Shown: positions 34,294-41,423, counted from the stretch's first letter. The stretch: 64,000 nucleotides of DNA from Bacteroides sp. 51 (GCF_010500965.1 NZ_QVMI01000009.1:2572-66571), one strand, 5' to 3'. Numbers and translations: made by a program. The notes: generated from the letters alone by a model not told the origin.

Positions 34294-37056
34294 TCAATAT
34301 TCAAAGTCGCCGGTTCCGGTTCCGCCTTCGCCCCAATCGCCGATGCTGCCTATACTAATTCCCAGGCCGCTCTTATTCACGGTAGCTGTAAGGGTGTACT
34401 TTTTATTACCGAGCAACTCGTCGAACCCGGCAACATTCTTCAACGGCAGGGTGTAGGTATGCCCGTTGATTTCCAATTTCACCTTCTGAACAGTGCCGAC
34501 TGTTTGAGGTATTACAATGCCAGACTGATTATTCTTCATCTTATAGTCCTCGTCAGAGAAGCCGATGAGGGTGATGGTAGCCGCGGCGGCGGCAGTTTCG
34601 AACTCTGCATCCTCGTAGCCGGTGCCTTTGGCCAGCTTAACGGTAAGTTGGGCGTTTACGTGCGTAAGTTCGAAGCTAATGGTATGGCCCCAAGGCACAT
34701 CCACGCCGTACCCTTCCAGCACATCCTTCTCCGGAGTGCCGGCGGCATCGGGGGTGAAGCGCATGCTGAAGACATACAAGTGACCCTCGGGAATATCATC
34801 CCAGTAGATAGGGTTGATGGGAACAGGGGTGCCCGATCCGGTCCAGTTGTAAGTAGCGGTGTGCGAGTCGATGATGACCTCAACTTTGCCTGGCGGCAGC
34901 ATGCTGAGGTCAATGCTACTGACTACATCCACCTTGACATCAGCGTCTTTCTTCACCTCTTCGCCCCAATTAATTGAAGACACGTTGAAGCCTATTTCTG
35001 CAGGGGTAAGGGTGAAGGTGAACACGGTGTGCGAGTTGGATGGCAGCTCAATCTTTTCTTTCGCGTTGATGGTGTAGGTATGGCCTCCTACGGCAACGGT
35101 GGCAACCTCGTCGCCGATGGCAAAGGATGTGGCGGGATATATGAAGGTATTCAACTCGCCGGTAAAGGAGATGTCCTTTTTGAATGTTACCTGAGCTTTG
35201 CTTAGGTCGGTAGCGGCAGGGAAGCCCGTACCTTTGGCTAACTTGACGGTAACTTTGGCATTGGCGTGCTTAAACTCTAACGCCAGCGCACCGTCTTTCA
35301 TCTTTACGGCAGGGGTTTCGAGTATGTCTTTCTCGCCCAGTGCGGGAGCCGAAGCCGGGGTATGGATGGCGGTGAACTCATCGTCGGGCGCAGTATCTTC
35401 TACATAGAAAGGAGTGCCGGTCACGTTCCATTCGCCGTTGGTATAAGCATAGTCGGCCGATACGGCTCCTTCTTTGCCTTTGTTCTTCCACAGGGTGAAG
35501 GTTGTTATCTCGGGTGCATCGGTGGCAGGGTCTTTGGGAATTGTTATATGTATGGCGGTGAGGTTGGTGGTGCTTCCCACTTCCCAATCTTTCATAGTTA
35601 CTTTAAGGCTGGTGGTTGTTTTGCCCTTTTCTACTTTCAGGGCGATGTTGAGGGTGTTGATGGTTCCTTTTTTCAATTCGATGGCATCGGTCACTTTGAC
35701 GGAATGCGTGCGGCTACCTATGGTTACTGCAATGTCGGTGCCGGCGGCAATGGTGGCAGGGGCAACGATAAGTGTGTTGGTCGCCCCGGTGAGGTCGTAG
35801 TCCAGCAATTTGAAGGTAGCAGTCGAGATGTCGTCACCTTCGGGGAAGCCTTCGCCTTTACTGAGGTTCACGATGAGTTGCGCGTTGACATGAGCGAATT
35901 CTATGCTGAGTTTGCCGGCTTCGGTTGTGGTGGCGGTAGCTTCCAGGTCGTCGGTGAGAGTGGTGATGGCATCTGCCGTGCCCAGCGTGGTGGTTGCTTT
36001 GAATACATCGGCCACGGCAGCATCGGTGGTGTAGAAGGGTGCGGGTGCAGCCGACCACTCGGTGCCGATCAGTGTGTACACGCGCTTGTCGGCATCGTTG
36101 CTTTCTTTCCAGATGCTGAACCGGGTGATGGCGGCATCCACGTTAATATCGTTCTGTGGGATGTCGATGTTGATGGCCGTCAGTCCCTCGGTTGGTCCGC
36201 CCGTCCAGGGTTGAATCATTGCGGTTACGGAAGCCGGAATGCTTGGGTTTTCTTTCAGGGTGATGGTGATGGTGGCTTCCTCGCCTGTGCCCAGCGCTAC
36301 GGTTGCGGGCAGCGGGGCGTTGAACGTTTTATCGCCTACCTTGATGCTGAATGCTACGCCACTTCCGGCGGGGGTGGGGATAACAATTGCCTTATTGCCC
36401 TTTAGTTCGATGTTCGTTTTATCGCCCGAGGCATTGAGCTGTTGCGTGAACAGATCGAATATGGCTGTGGCGGAGGTGCCCGAAAGGGTTACTTTGGCAT
36501 CGGCAAGGTTGATGTTGCCCAGCGACTCGTCTGCTTTCAGGGTGATGTTCAGCTTGGTAAGCCGGTGCACGAAGGCAAAGGCTACTGATGGGTCGTCCTG
36601 GCTTTTGCCTGTTACGCGGTCGGCAGTCATGAAGTCGATGGCGGCGAGGTTGGTTTGGTTAGATACATTAACCGATAAGGTGCCGGTGCCGGTGTTCCCT
36701 GCGGCGTGGGGATAATATGCCAGGATATCCAGCTTCGACCCATCGGTTGGGTAGTAGGCTGTGTTGGCTGCATCCGCAGGAACGAAGCTGGCGGTGGCAC
36801 CATCTGCCGTGGTGTTGGTGTACTTGAAGTTGGCCTGGTTGTTGTACACAGTGGCCGTACCCGTGTTGAGGGTGTACACGCCGATGGCATCGCCTTGGTT
36901 CCAGGTCGATTCGCTGGCGCGGGTGTTTATCCCTGCGCTGATAGACAGCGGTGTACGATCCGTTGGCGTAGGATCGTCATTGTTGTCGCTACAGGCAGCC
37001 AGCATGGGGAGTATCAATGCGAGGACTGCAAATTTGTTCTTTTTCATTTTCTTCAT
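34294..37056 (-). CDS. Giant fimbrillin-family lipoprotein with four tandem domains
   Basis: The 920-residue lipoprotein (lipobox LAAC, mature CSDNNDDPTPTDRTPL) has TR at INTRASES. Four fimbrillin-like repeats follow, each with a conserved F-x-H-x-N-A-x-L/V core (AFVHRLTKLNITLKAD; FAHVNAQLIVNLSKGEGFP; FKHANAKVTVKLAKGTGFP; LTHVNAQLTVKLAKGTGYE). Each repeat closes with a Trp motif (IQPWTGGPTEGLTAI; MKDWEVGSTTNLTAI; INWGEEVKKD; IGDWGEGGTGTG). Single-domain fimbrillins are about 300-400 residues, so this is a concatemer, perhaps a pilus tip, a stalk made within one chain, or a non-polymerising adhesin. Its promoter has the twin operator and a 36-residue ORF lies just upstream. Confidence 0.85.
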   Translation of the reverse strand: MKKMKKNKFAVLALILPMLAACSDNNDDPTPTDRTPLSISAGINTRASESTWNQGDAIGVYTLNTGTATVYNNQANFKYTNTTADGATASFVPADAANTAYYPTDGSKLDILAYYPHAAGNTGTGTLSVNVSNQTNLAAIDFMTADRVTGKSQDDPSVAFAFVHRLTKLNITLKADESLGNINLADAKVTLSGTSATAIFDLFTQQLNASGDKTNIELKGNKAIVIPTPAGSGVAFSIKVGDKTFNAPLPATVALGTGEEATITITLKENPSIPASVTAMIQPWTGGPTEGLTAINIDIPQNDINVDAAITRFSIWKESNDADKRVYTLIGTEWSAAPAPFYTTDAAVADVFKATTTLGTADAITTLTDDLEATATTTEAGKLSIEFAHVNAQLIVNLSKGEGFPEGDDISTATFKLLDYDLTGATNTLIVAPATIAAGTDIAVTIGSRTHSVKVTDAIELKKGTINTLNIALKVEKGKTTTSLKVTMKDWEVGSTTNLTAIHITIPKDPATDAPEITTFTLWKNKGKEGAVSADYAYTNGEWNVTGTPFYVEDTAPDDEFTAIHTPASAPALGEKDILETPAVKMKDGALALEFKHANAKVTVKLAKGTGFPAATDLSKAQVTFKKDISFTGELNTFIYPATSFAIGDEVATVAVGGHTYTINAKEKIELPSNSHTVFTFTLTPAEIGFNVSSINWGEEVKKDADVKVDVVSSIDLSMLPPGKVEVIIDSHTATYNWTGSGTPVPINPIYWDDIPEGHLYVFSMRFTPDAAGTPEKDVLEGYGVDVPWGHTISFELTHVNAQLTVKLAKGTGYEDAEFETAAAAATITLIGFSDEDYKMKNNQSGIVIPQTVGTVQKVKLEINGHTYTLPLKNVAGFDELLGNKKYTLTATVNKSGLGISIGSIGDWGEGGTGTGDFEY

Positions 37057-37087
37057 CTTTTAGTTATTAAATTGTTATGTATTCATC

Positions 37088-37198
37088 TTATAGGTTGATG
37101 GCTTGTGTTTTTACCGCCCGGGCGTGGTAGCGGGCGGTGAGCATGCCGAGGGAGATCAGCATGGATAGCAATCCGATATAGGTTTTTGTTATTTTCAT
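37088..37198 (-). CDS. 36-residue membrane micro-ORF
   Basis: ATG at 37198 to TAA at 37088 gives MKITKTYIGLLSMLISLGML followed by TARYHARAVKTQAINL. It is one hydrophobic helix with basic ends. It lies directly between the twin-operator promoter and the large fimbrillin gene, 31 bp upstream of it, so it is certainly transcribed if that promoter works. It could be a membrane micropeptide or a translated leader. There is no homology evidence. Confidence 0.45.
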   Translation of the reverse strand: MKITKTYIGLLSMLISLGMLTARYHARAVKTQAINL

Positions 37199-37241
37199 GT
37201 TTCTTATAGTTTAAATGACCTGCACATGACTTGTTGTCGGA

Positions 37242-37307
37242 CAAATGTATTTTATTCGTTCCTCAAGACTGTATCATATCAGAAAAAGGTTGTCTCACTC
37301 CCGGAAT
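37242..37307 (-). promoter_or_regulatory. Promoter with twin inverted-repeat operator (copy 3)
   Basis: The -7 box TACATTTG (minus, 37242-37249) is preceded by boxes at 37270-37286 and 37291-37307, again 21 bp from the -7 box and 21 bp apart. The box sequences are more diverged (ATTCCGGGAGTGAGACA distal), but the geometry is identical to the other two copies. Confidence 0.7.
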
Positions 37308-37408
37308 AAATATTATAACCCTATAAAAGGAATAATCTTATTTGTTTTCTGCCTGAGATTAACTTTCAAATGTGTCAATTATAACTTTTATTTCTGCATA
37401 ATTTAAAT

Positions 37409-37475
37409 CGGCTGGTTGCAAGCGGCTCATTGGCTGGTTGCAAGCGGCTAATGAGCTGGTTGCAACCGGCTAACT
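37409..37475. repeat. Three 22-bp GCTGGTTGCAA repeats
   Basis: GCTGGTTGCAA starts at 37411, 37433 and 37455, an exact 22-bp period, each followed by GCGGCT or CCGGCT. The unit contains the palindrome GGTTGCAACC in the third copy. It lies upstream of the fimbrillin promoter, in the same gap as the AraC remnant. Confidence 0.75.
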
Positions 37476-37548
37476 TAAATTGTGCAGGAAAAGAGGTTAG
37501 TTTTAGTGGGTTTAAACATTGTTTTAAACAGGTTTGGATATTCTTTTT

Positions 37549-37665
37549 TTATATATTGTTTGTTACTTTGTTCTTCTGTCTATACTCGGCTGGTGTGCAA
37601 CCGTACCGACCCCGGAAGTGTTGGTGGAATGTTTTGCGAGAGCGGTAGCCGGATACTCCGGGGTA
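37549..37665 (-). pseudogene. Remnant of an AraC-family regulator
   Basis: On the minus strand a 38-codon open stretch contains SGYRSRKTFHQHFRGRYGC followed by TPAEYRQKNK. This is the second helix-turn-helix and end of an AraC domain (compare SGFNSRSVFHTLFRQHYGHT at 29944-30357). A stop lies just upstream, and the preceding part of the gene is gone. It sits at the upstream edge of the fimbrillin operon, where an AraC gene would be expected. Confidence 0.7.
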
Positions 37666-37690
37666 CTATAGTGTTGCATTGGGGGGTGGA

Positions 37691-37739
37691 CAAATCGTAA
37701 AATCCCATGCCCGGCAATATGGCAAATCGTAAAAAGTTG
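37691..37739. promoter_or_regulatory. Paired CAAATCGTAAAA sites, 32 bp apart (copy 2)
   Basis: The cores are at 37691 and 37723. The flanks match copy 1: GTGGACAAATCGTAAAA and CAAATCGTAAAAAGTTG. TACATTTG (37740-37747) follows directly and could be the -7 box of the downstream 7TM-AraC gene, which would leave almost no leader. Confidence 0.6.
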
Positions 37740-37751
37740 TACATTTGCCGC

Positions 37752-38921
37752 ATGTTGATGAACTATATCTATACGTTGCTGCTTCCTTTCATCCCCATAG
37801 CGGGGGCTTTGATGTGTATATTGATGATGGGGACGACGCGCCGCTCCGGTTCCGCATGGAAATCTGGCACCGTCACCTTGCCGGGGTTCTTTGCCAGCCA
37901 GATGGTGATGTGGTTCTCAACACTGGTTTACAATTATGCTCCGGGTGCGTTTGTGTACCTCAGCGGGTTGTCGTACTTTACTATCCTGTCGGTGCAGGTG
38001 TGCCTGTTCCATTTCGTGTTCCGTATCACACAACAGCGTAGCGACGAGCGGTTTTCGTGTCTGCACTATCTTATTCCGCTGGCCATTGCGGGGGTTCAGG
38101 AGGTGTGGATGTTGCTGGTACCGTTTGATGTAACGCTTGGGCTGGTGGAGAGCAAGGGGGTGCCGTCGGCGGATTACCCTATATATTCGGCCTACTTCCT
38201 GTTTAAGATAAAGATGCGGATGATTGTCAGCACGGTGTACACGGTGTGGGCGCTGGTACGCATCTACCGTTACTGGCGTGTGGTGATGAATTATTCGGCG
38301 GACGAAGAGCGCATGTCGCTGGGCTGGCTCCGGCTGTTGGTGTTCCTGACGATTATCCAGATGTTCCTGCCCATGACGATGGTGTTTCAGGAACGTAGCT
38401 ATTTCTTTACGGCGCCGTTTATCATGCCGATATCTACACTGCTGTTGCTGGTGCAGTTTGCGTTGCTCTGCGGTAATTTTATGACGGGTAATTATGTGCA
38501 GATACAGACCGGCGGCAACGTGCCACTGCGAGGTTTCCCTGCGGGTGGCGACGTGCCGCCCGCAGGGGAACCTGACAGCAGCACGTTGCTGCCTCCTGTC
38601 GTGGGGGTGGACTCTAAGCGGGTTTACCGCGATACCTTCGAGGTGTTTATGGATACTCGTAAGCCTTACCTCGATGCGCAGTTGCGCATCATAGACCTGG
38701 CGGCGGAATTGGGCACGAACCGTTCGTACCTGTCGTCGTTTATTAACGAAACGTATGGGATGAATTTTAGCCAGTTTATCAATGGCTACCGCATGAGGGA
38801 GTTCTACCGCTTGGTGGAGGAACGTCCGGAGGCGAATAAGTCGGAGTTGGCACTGAAAGTAGGGTTCGGGAGTTACAGGAGCTTTGCGCGGATAGAGAAG
38901 GGGGTGAGTCAGTTTGGGTGA
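37752..38921 (+). CDS. Multi-pass membrane protein with AraC DNA-binding domain
   Basis: The ATG at 37752 (or 37758) gives about 389 residues. Six to seven membrane helices occupy residues 1-240 (MNYIYTLLLPFIPIAGALMC, MVMWFSTLVYNYAPGAFVYL, FFTAPFIMPISTLLLLVQFALLCG). A linker made of repeat DNA follows (about 255-283), then an AraC domain (LIDLAAELGTNRSYLSSFINETYGMNFSQFINGYR; ELALKVGFGSYRSFARI). The protein would sense a membrane or extracellular cue and act on DNA while membrane-bound. Upstream frames back to 37707 overlap the putative operators and are unlikely. It lies at the right end of the GC-rich island and is transcribed opposite to the fimbrillin genes. Confidence 0.82.
   Translation: MLMNYIYTLLLPFIPIAGALMCILMMGTTRRSGSAWKSGTVTLPGFFASQMVMWFSTLVYNYAPGAFVYLSGLSYFTILSVQVCLFHFVFRITQQRSDERFSCLHYLIPLAIAGVQEVWMLLVPFDVTLGLVESKGVPSADYPIYSAYFLFKIKMRMIVSTVYTVWALVRIYRYWRVVMNYSADEERMSLGWLRLLVFLTIIQMFLPMTMVFQERSYFFTAPFIMPISTLLLLVQFALLCGNFMTGNYVQIQTGGNVPLRGFPAGGDVPPAGEPDSSTLLPPVVGVDSKRVYRDTFEVFMDTRKPYLDAQLRIIDLAAELGTNRSYLSSFINETYGMNFSQFINGYRMREFYRLVEERPEANKSELALKVGFGSYRSFARIEKGVSQFG
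37852..37884. repeat. R1-like repeat inside the 7TM-AraC gene
   Basis: CCGCATGGAAATCTGGCACC followed by GTCACCTTGCCGG matches the intergenic R1 repeat at 20289-20340. It encodes the loop SAWKSGTVTLPG between the first two membrane helices. Confidence 0.55.
38511..38593. repeat. 83-bp palindromic repeat translated in the 7TM-AraC linker
   Basis: Inner arms GTTTCCCTGCGGG and CCCGCAGGGGAAC pair with one mismatch. Outer arms GGCGGCAACGTGCC and, inverted, GGCAGCAACGTGC pair around them. It encodes GGNVPLRGFPAGGDVPPAG and EPDSSTLLPP. A related fragment is intergenic at 45024-45075. Confidence 0.75.
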
Positions 38922-38967
38922 AGGCATATATGTCGAGGACGTGCCATAAGCCTTCAGAAGGTTTATT

Positions 38968-39007
38968 TTACCTGTAGGGGCGGTTCGCGAACCGCCCCTA
39001 CAGGTAA
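38968..39007. repeat. Perfect 40-bp palindrome
   Basis: TTACCTGTAGGGGCGGTTCG is followed immediately by its exact reverse complement, between two convergent genes. It has the same core as 9243-9335 and 59108-59143. It probably also ends transcription. Confidence 0.9.
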
Positions 39008-39021
39008 TCATTTACTTTGAA

Positions 39022-40395
39022 TTATCGTAGCGCTTCTACCTCATCCGGTGTTAGAGGTATCTGTTTACCCAGGCGGCGGCTACCATCAGCGGTAATCAGG
39101 TAATCTTCTTCATTGCGGATACCACCGAAATCTTTATATGTTTCGGCCATGTCGTAGTTAATGAAATCCATGAATTTCTTCTCGGCTCTCCACTTATCCA
39201 TTAGTTCGGGGATGAAGTAGATACCCGGTTCGATGGTCAGTACAAATCCCGGTTCCAGCGTGCGGCCCAGGCGGAGCGACTTGCGTCCGAACTGTGTGCT
39301 CTTGGGTTGGCCATCGTAGCCTACCCATACCTCGCCCAGATTTTCCATATCATGTACGTCCAGTCCCATCATGTGGCCCAGTCCGTGCGGATAGAACATG
39401 GCGTGTGCCCCTTCGCGTACAGCATCTTCGGCGTTGCCTTTCATGAGTCCAACTTGTTTCAGACCTTCTACCATGATGCGTGCGGACAGATCATATACTT
39501 CCATGAAGGTGATGCCCGGACGGAGTGCTTTTACTGATTCCAGGTGCATACGGTTCTGTATCTCGTATATCTCCCGTTGGCGGGCGGTGAATTTCTTATC
39601 GGCAGGGATGGTAGACGACATATCGCCGGCATATCCCATCGGGGTTTCTGCTCCGGCATCAATCAGGAACAGGTCGCCCGGTTTCACCAGGTTACCGTGG
39701 TAATGGTTATGCAACGTCTGCCCGTTGATGGTGGCAATGGTGGGGAAGGACAAATCACCACCTGCGGCAAAGGCCACACCTTCGAGTATAGCAGCTACTT
39801 CGTACTCGTACATGCCCGGTGCAACGGCTTTCATGGCTGCAATATGCATATCTGCCGTGATGTTACACGCCTTCTCTATTTCAACAATTTCCTCGTCCGA
39901 TTTATAATTACGTTGGGCTACAACGGCTTTAATGAATGGCAAAGAACCTTCTTGGTGGGCAAAAGGAATACCCAGCCACTCTAGGAGCTTAATTTTATGC
40001 TCCGGGCGGTAAGGAGGGAGGTAGTGGATGCTTTGTCCTTTTTGTGCCGCCTTGTGCAGATATTCGGTAATGCCTGCTGCCGGCTGGTTCAGAGTAATCC
40101 CTACCCGTTCGCTCTTTTCTTTTAGCGTAGGCTGGGTGCCCATCCACACGATAGCATCGATGCTCAGTTCGTCTCCAAAGATAATCTCTTTATCTTCGTC
40201 AATGTCGATGATGGCGTTTAGTCCGGCAAATGATAGGCCGAAGTAATAAAGGAAAGTGGAATCCTGACGGTAACGGAAGGCATTATCTGCATAATTCAGT
40301 CCCATATCGTCATTGCCCAGGAAAAGCACGACACCCGAGCCAATTGTCTTTTTGAGCAAGGCTCTGCGCTGTATGTATGTTTCTTTGCTAAACAT
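39022..40395 (-). CDS. pepP: Xaa-Pro aminopeptidase (M24B)
   Basis: A cytoplasmic metalloprotease that removes N-terminal residues preceding proline. The 457-residue protein has the aminopeptidase-P N-terminal domain (1-135) and a pita-bread catalytic domain. Metal ligands are visible in LIDAGAETPMGYAGDMSST (two Asp), HGLGHMMGLDVHD (His), TIEPGIYF (Glu) and IRNEEDYLI (Glu). The gene is single, facing the end of the GC-rich island, with a 40-bp palindrome beyond its stop. Confidence 0.94.
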   Translation of the reverse strand: MFSKETYIQRRALLKKTIGSGVVLFLGNDDMGLNYADNAFRYRQDSTFLYYFGLSFAGLNAIIDIDEDKEIIFGDELSIDAIVWMGTQPTLKEKSERVGITLNQPAAGITEYLHKAAQKGQSIHYLPPYRPEHKIKLLEWLGIPFAHQEGSLPFIKAVVAQRNYKSDEEIVEIEKACNITADMHIAAMKAVAPGMYEYEVAAILEGVAFAAGGDLSFPTIATINGQTLHNHYHGNLVKPGDLFLIDAGAETPMGYAGDMSSTIPADKKFTARQREIYEIQNRMHLESVKALRPGITFMEVYDLSARIMVEGLKQVGLMKGNAEDAVREGAHAMFYPHGLGHMMGLDVHDMENLGEVWVGYDGQPKSTQFGRKSLRLGRTLEPGFVLTIEPGIYFIPELMDKWRAEKKFMDFINYDMAETYKDFGGIRNEEDYLITADGSRRLGKQIPLTPDEVEALR

Positions 40396-40432
40396 AATGG
40401 AGTATTTTAGGGGTTAATTTATATGGTTTATT

Positions 40433-40912
40433 TTATACCTCAACTGCTTCTACAAACGTTAGTTTGGCCAAAGCATGGTCGTTGTGGAAGGATATCTGGT
40501 CGAAAAGATGATGAACTCTTAATCTTTTTACGGTATCTTCTACTGATAAAACTCCGGATTCATAGAGAGAAAGGGTTTCGTATAATGTATCATCGGCTAC
40601 TGCGCCTTTTACACAGTCGTAGATATGCGTTTCCTGTCCCCGGCGGTTGTTAATTATGAATTCTAACCAAGCTTCATTAGCGTACGGGAATTGTTGTACG
40701 TTGGGTAGAATCTCCAAAAAACGATCGTCAACCTCATAGATGTTGACATAAGCTTTTGGACTTTGGATTCTTTGTTTCTTGATTTGTGCCCAGCGAGTAG
40801 CTTGTTCAAGGCTGGTTGTGGTGTAAAAACCATAACCAAAATCTAAGAACCGATTGCTTTTGATGATTCGGGGACTTTCTATTTGCTCTGTACTACCGTG
40901 GTATAACTTCAT
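40433..40912 (-). CDS. DUF3990-type ADP-ribosyltransferase-like toxin candidate
   Basis: The 159-residue protein begins MKLYHGSTEQIESPRII and continues RFLDFGYGFYTTTSLEQATRWA, then YANEAWLEFIINNR. The YHGS start, the FGxGFYTT strand and the later acidic/aromatic WLEFI segment match, from memory, the DUF3990 family in the ADP-ribosyltransferase clan. It overlaps the upstream DUF3791-like ORF by 4 bases (ATGA), so the two are translationally coupled. By context this looks like the toxin-like member of a three-gene cassette; the target and even the activity are inference. Confidence 0.72.
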   Translation of the reverse strand: MKLYHGSTEQIESPRIIKSNRFLDFGYGFYTTTSLEQATRWAQIKKQRIQSPKAYVNIYEVDDRFLEILPNVQQFPYANEAWLEFIINNRRGQETHIYDCVKGAVADDTLYETLSLYESGVLSVEDTVKRLRVHHLFDQISFHNDHALAKLTFVEAVEV

Positions 40913-41124
40913 CTTTTCTTTCTATTAGCAATATATTCCTCAATATCGGCTACAATATATTGTTTTCCTTGTGTATGTAATACATCATATCCTTCTGTGA
41001 GGTATGTAAACACGTCATACTCCTCAAAATCCTTCAACGCCTCGTTGCCGTCTATTTGTTTGGCAGCTTTATAGCCTTCGAGACAGAATATGATAAACTT
41101 TTCTATTGTATGCTGTGTGTCCAT
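40909..41124 (-). CDS. DUF3791-like small protein (antitoxin candidate)
   Basis: The 71-residue protein has helical KFIIFCLEGYKAAKQIDGNE and then DVFTYLTEGYDVLHTQGKQ and YIVADIEEYIANRKKR, the DUF3791 pattern (Y-L-x-E-G-Y-D-x-L-H-T-x-G). It is coupled by a 4-base overlap to the DUF3990-like gene downstream and lies 18 bp after the third small gene. It probably neutralises or positions the downstream protein, by analogy with other two-gene modules. Confidence 0.72.
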   Translation of the reverse strand: MDTQHTIEKFIIFCLEGYKAAKQIDGNEALKDFEEYDVFTYLTEGYDVLHTQGKQYIVADIEEYIANRKKR

Positions 41125-41142
41125 CTTTACTTTTCAGTCAGG

Positions 41143-41382
41143 TTAAACATAATCGGGCAGTTCGAAGATTCCCTGGTCTTTTTCTTTTTCAACGAGTTCA
41201 AGCAATAACATAGGGCTATAATGCCATACTTTTGTTTCTTCTCTCTCAAGCATGTGATATAACTTTGAAGTATAAAGGTAGCGTAGAGATTCACGGAAAG
41301 AGAATCCCTTGCGTTCAATCATCAGTTTTACAACGGACTGTACTTTCAATGGTAAGATGGCTTCGAATTTCTTTTTGTCCAT
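41143..41382 (-). CDS. Small helical first gene of the DUF3791/DUF3990 cassette
   Basis: The 79-residue protein MDKKKFEAILPLKVQSVVKL continues MIERKGFSFRESLRYLYTSKLYHML and ends LVEKEKDQGIFELPDYV. It looks all-helical; the first half resembles a small ribbon-helix-helix or dimerisation module, without firm homology. It is the promoter-proximal gene, behind a -7 box at 41416-41423, and is likely a third component (DNA-binding autoregulator or chaperone) of the cassette. Confidence 0.65.
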   Translation of the reverse strand: MDKKKFEAILPLKVQSVVKLMIERKGFSFRESLRYLYTSKLYHMLEREETKVWHYSPMLLLELVEKEKDQGIFELPDYV

Positions 41383-41415
41383 TGTTATTCTCCTTTCTTT
41401 TGCTTAGTTATAACA

Positions 41416-41423
41416 CAAAAATA
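41416..41423 (-). promoter_or_regulatory. -7 box for the ART-like cassette
   Basis: The minus strand reads TATTTTTG, 34 bp upstream of the first gene's ATG. Confidence 0.55.

Noticed and set aside
35362-36405. Antisense open frame (347 codons) in the giant fimbrillin gene
   Set aside because: Shadow of the GC-rich coding strand; no start context or recognisable domain.
37430-37648. Plus-strand open frame of 72 codons
   Set aside because: It overlaps the 22-bp repeats and the AraC remnant read on the opposite strand; no supporting features.
37917-39011. Minus-strand open frame (364 codons) opposite the 7TM-AraC gene
   Set aside because: It begins inside the 40-bp palindrome and reads His/Arg/Gln-rich nonsense opposite a gene with clear membrane helices and an AraC domain.
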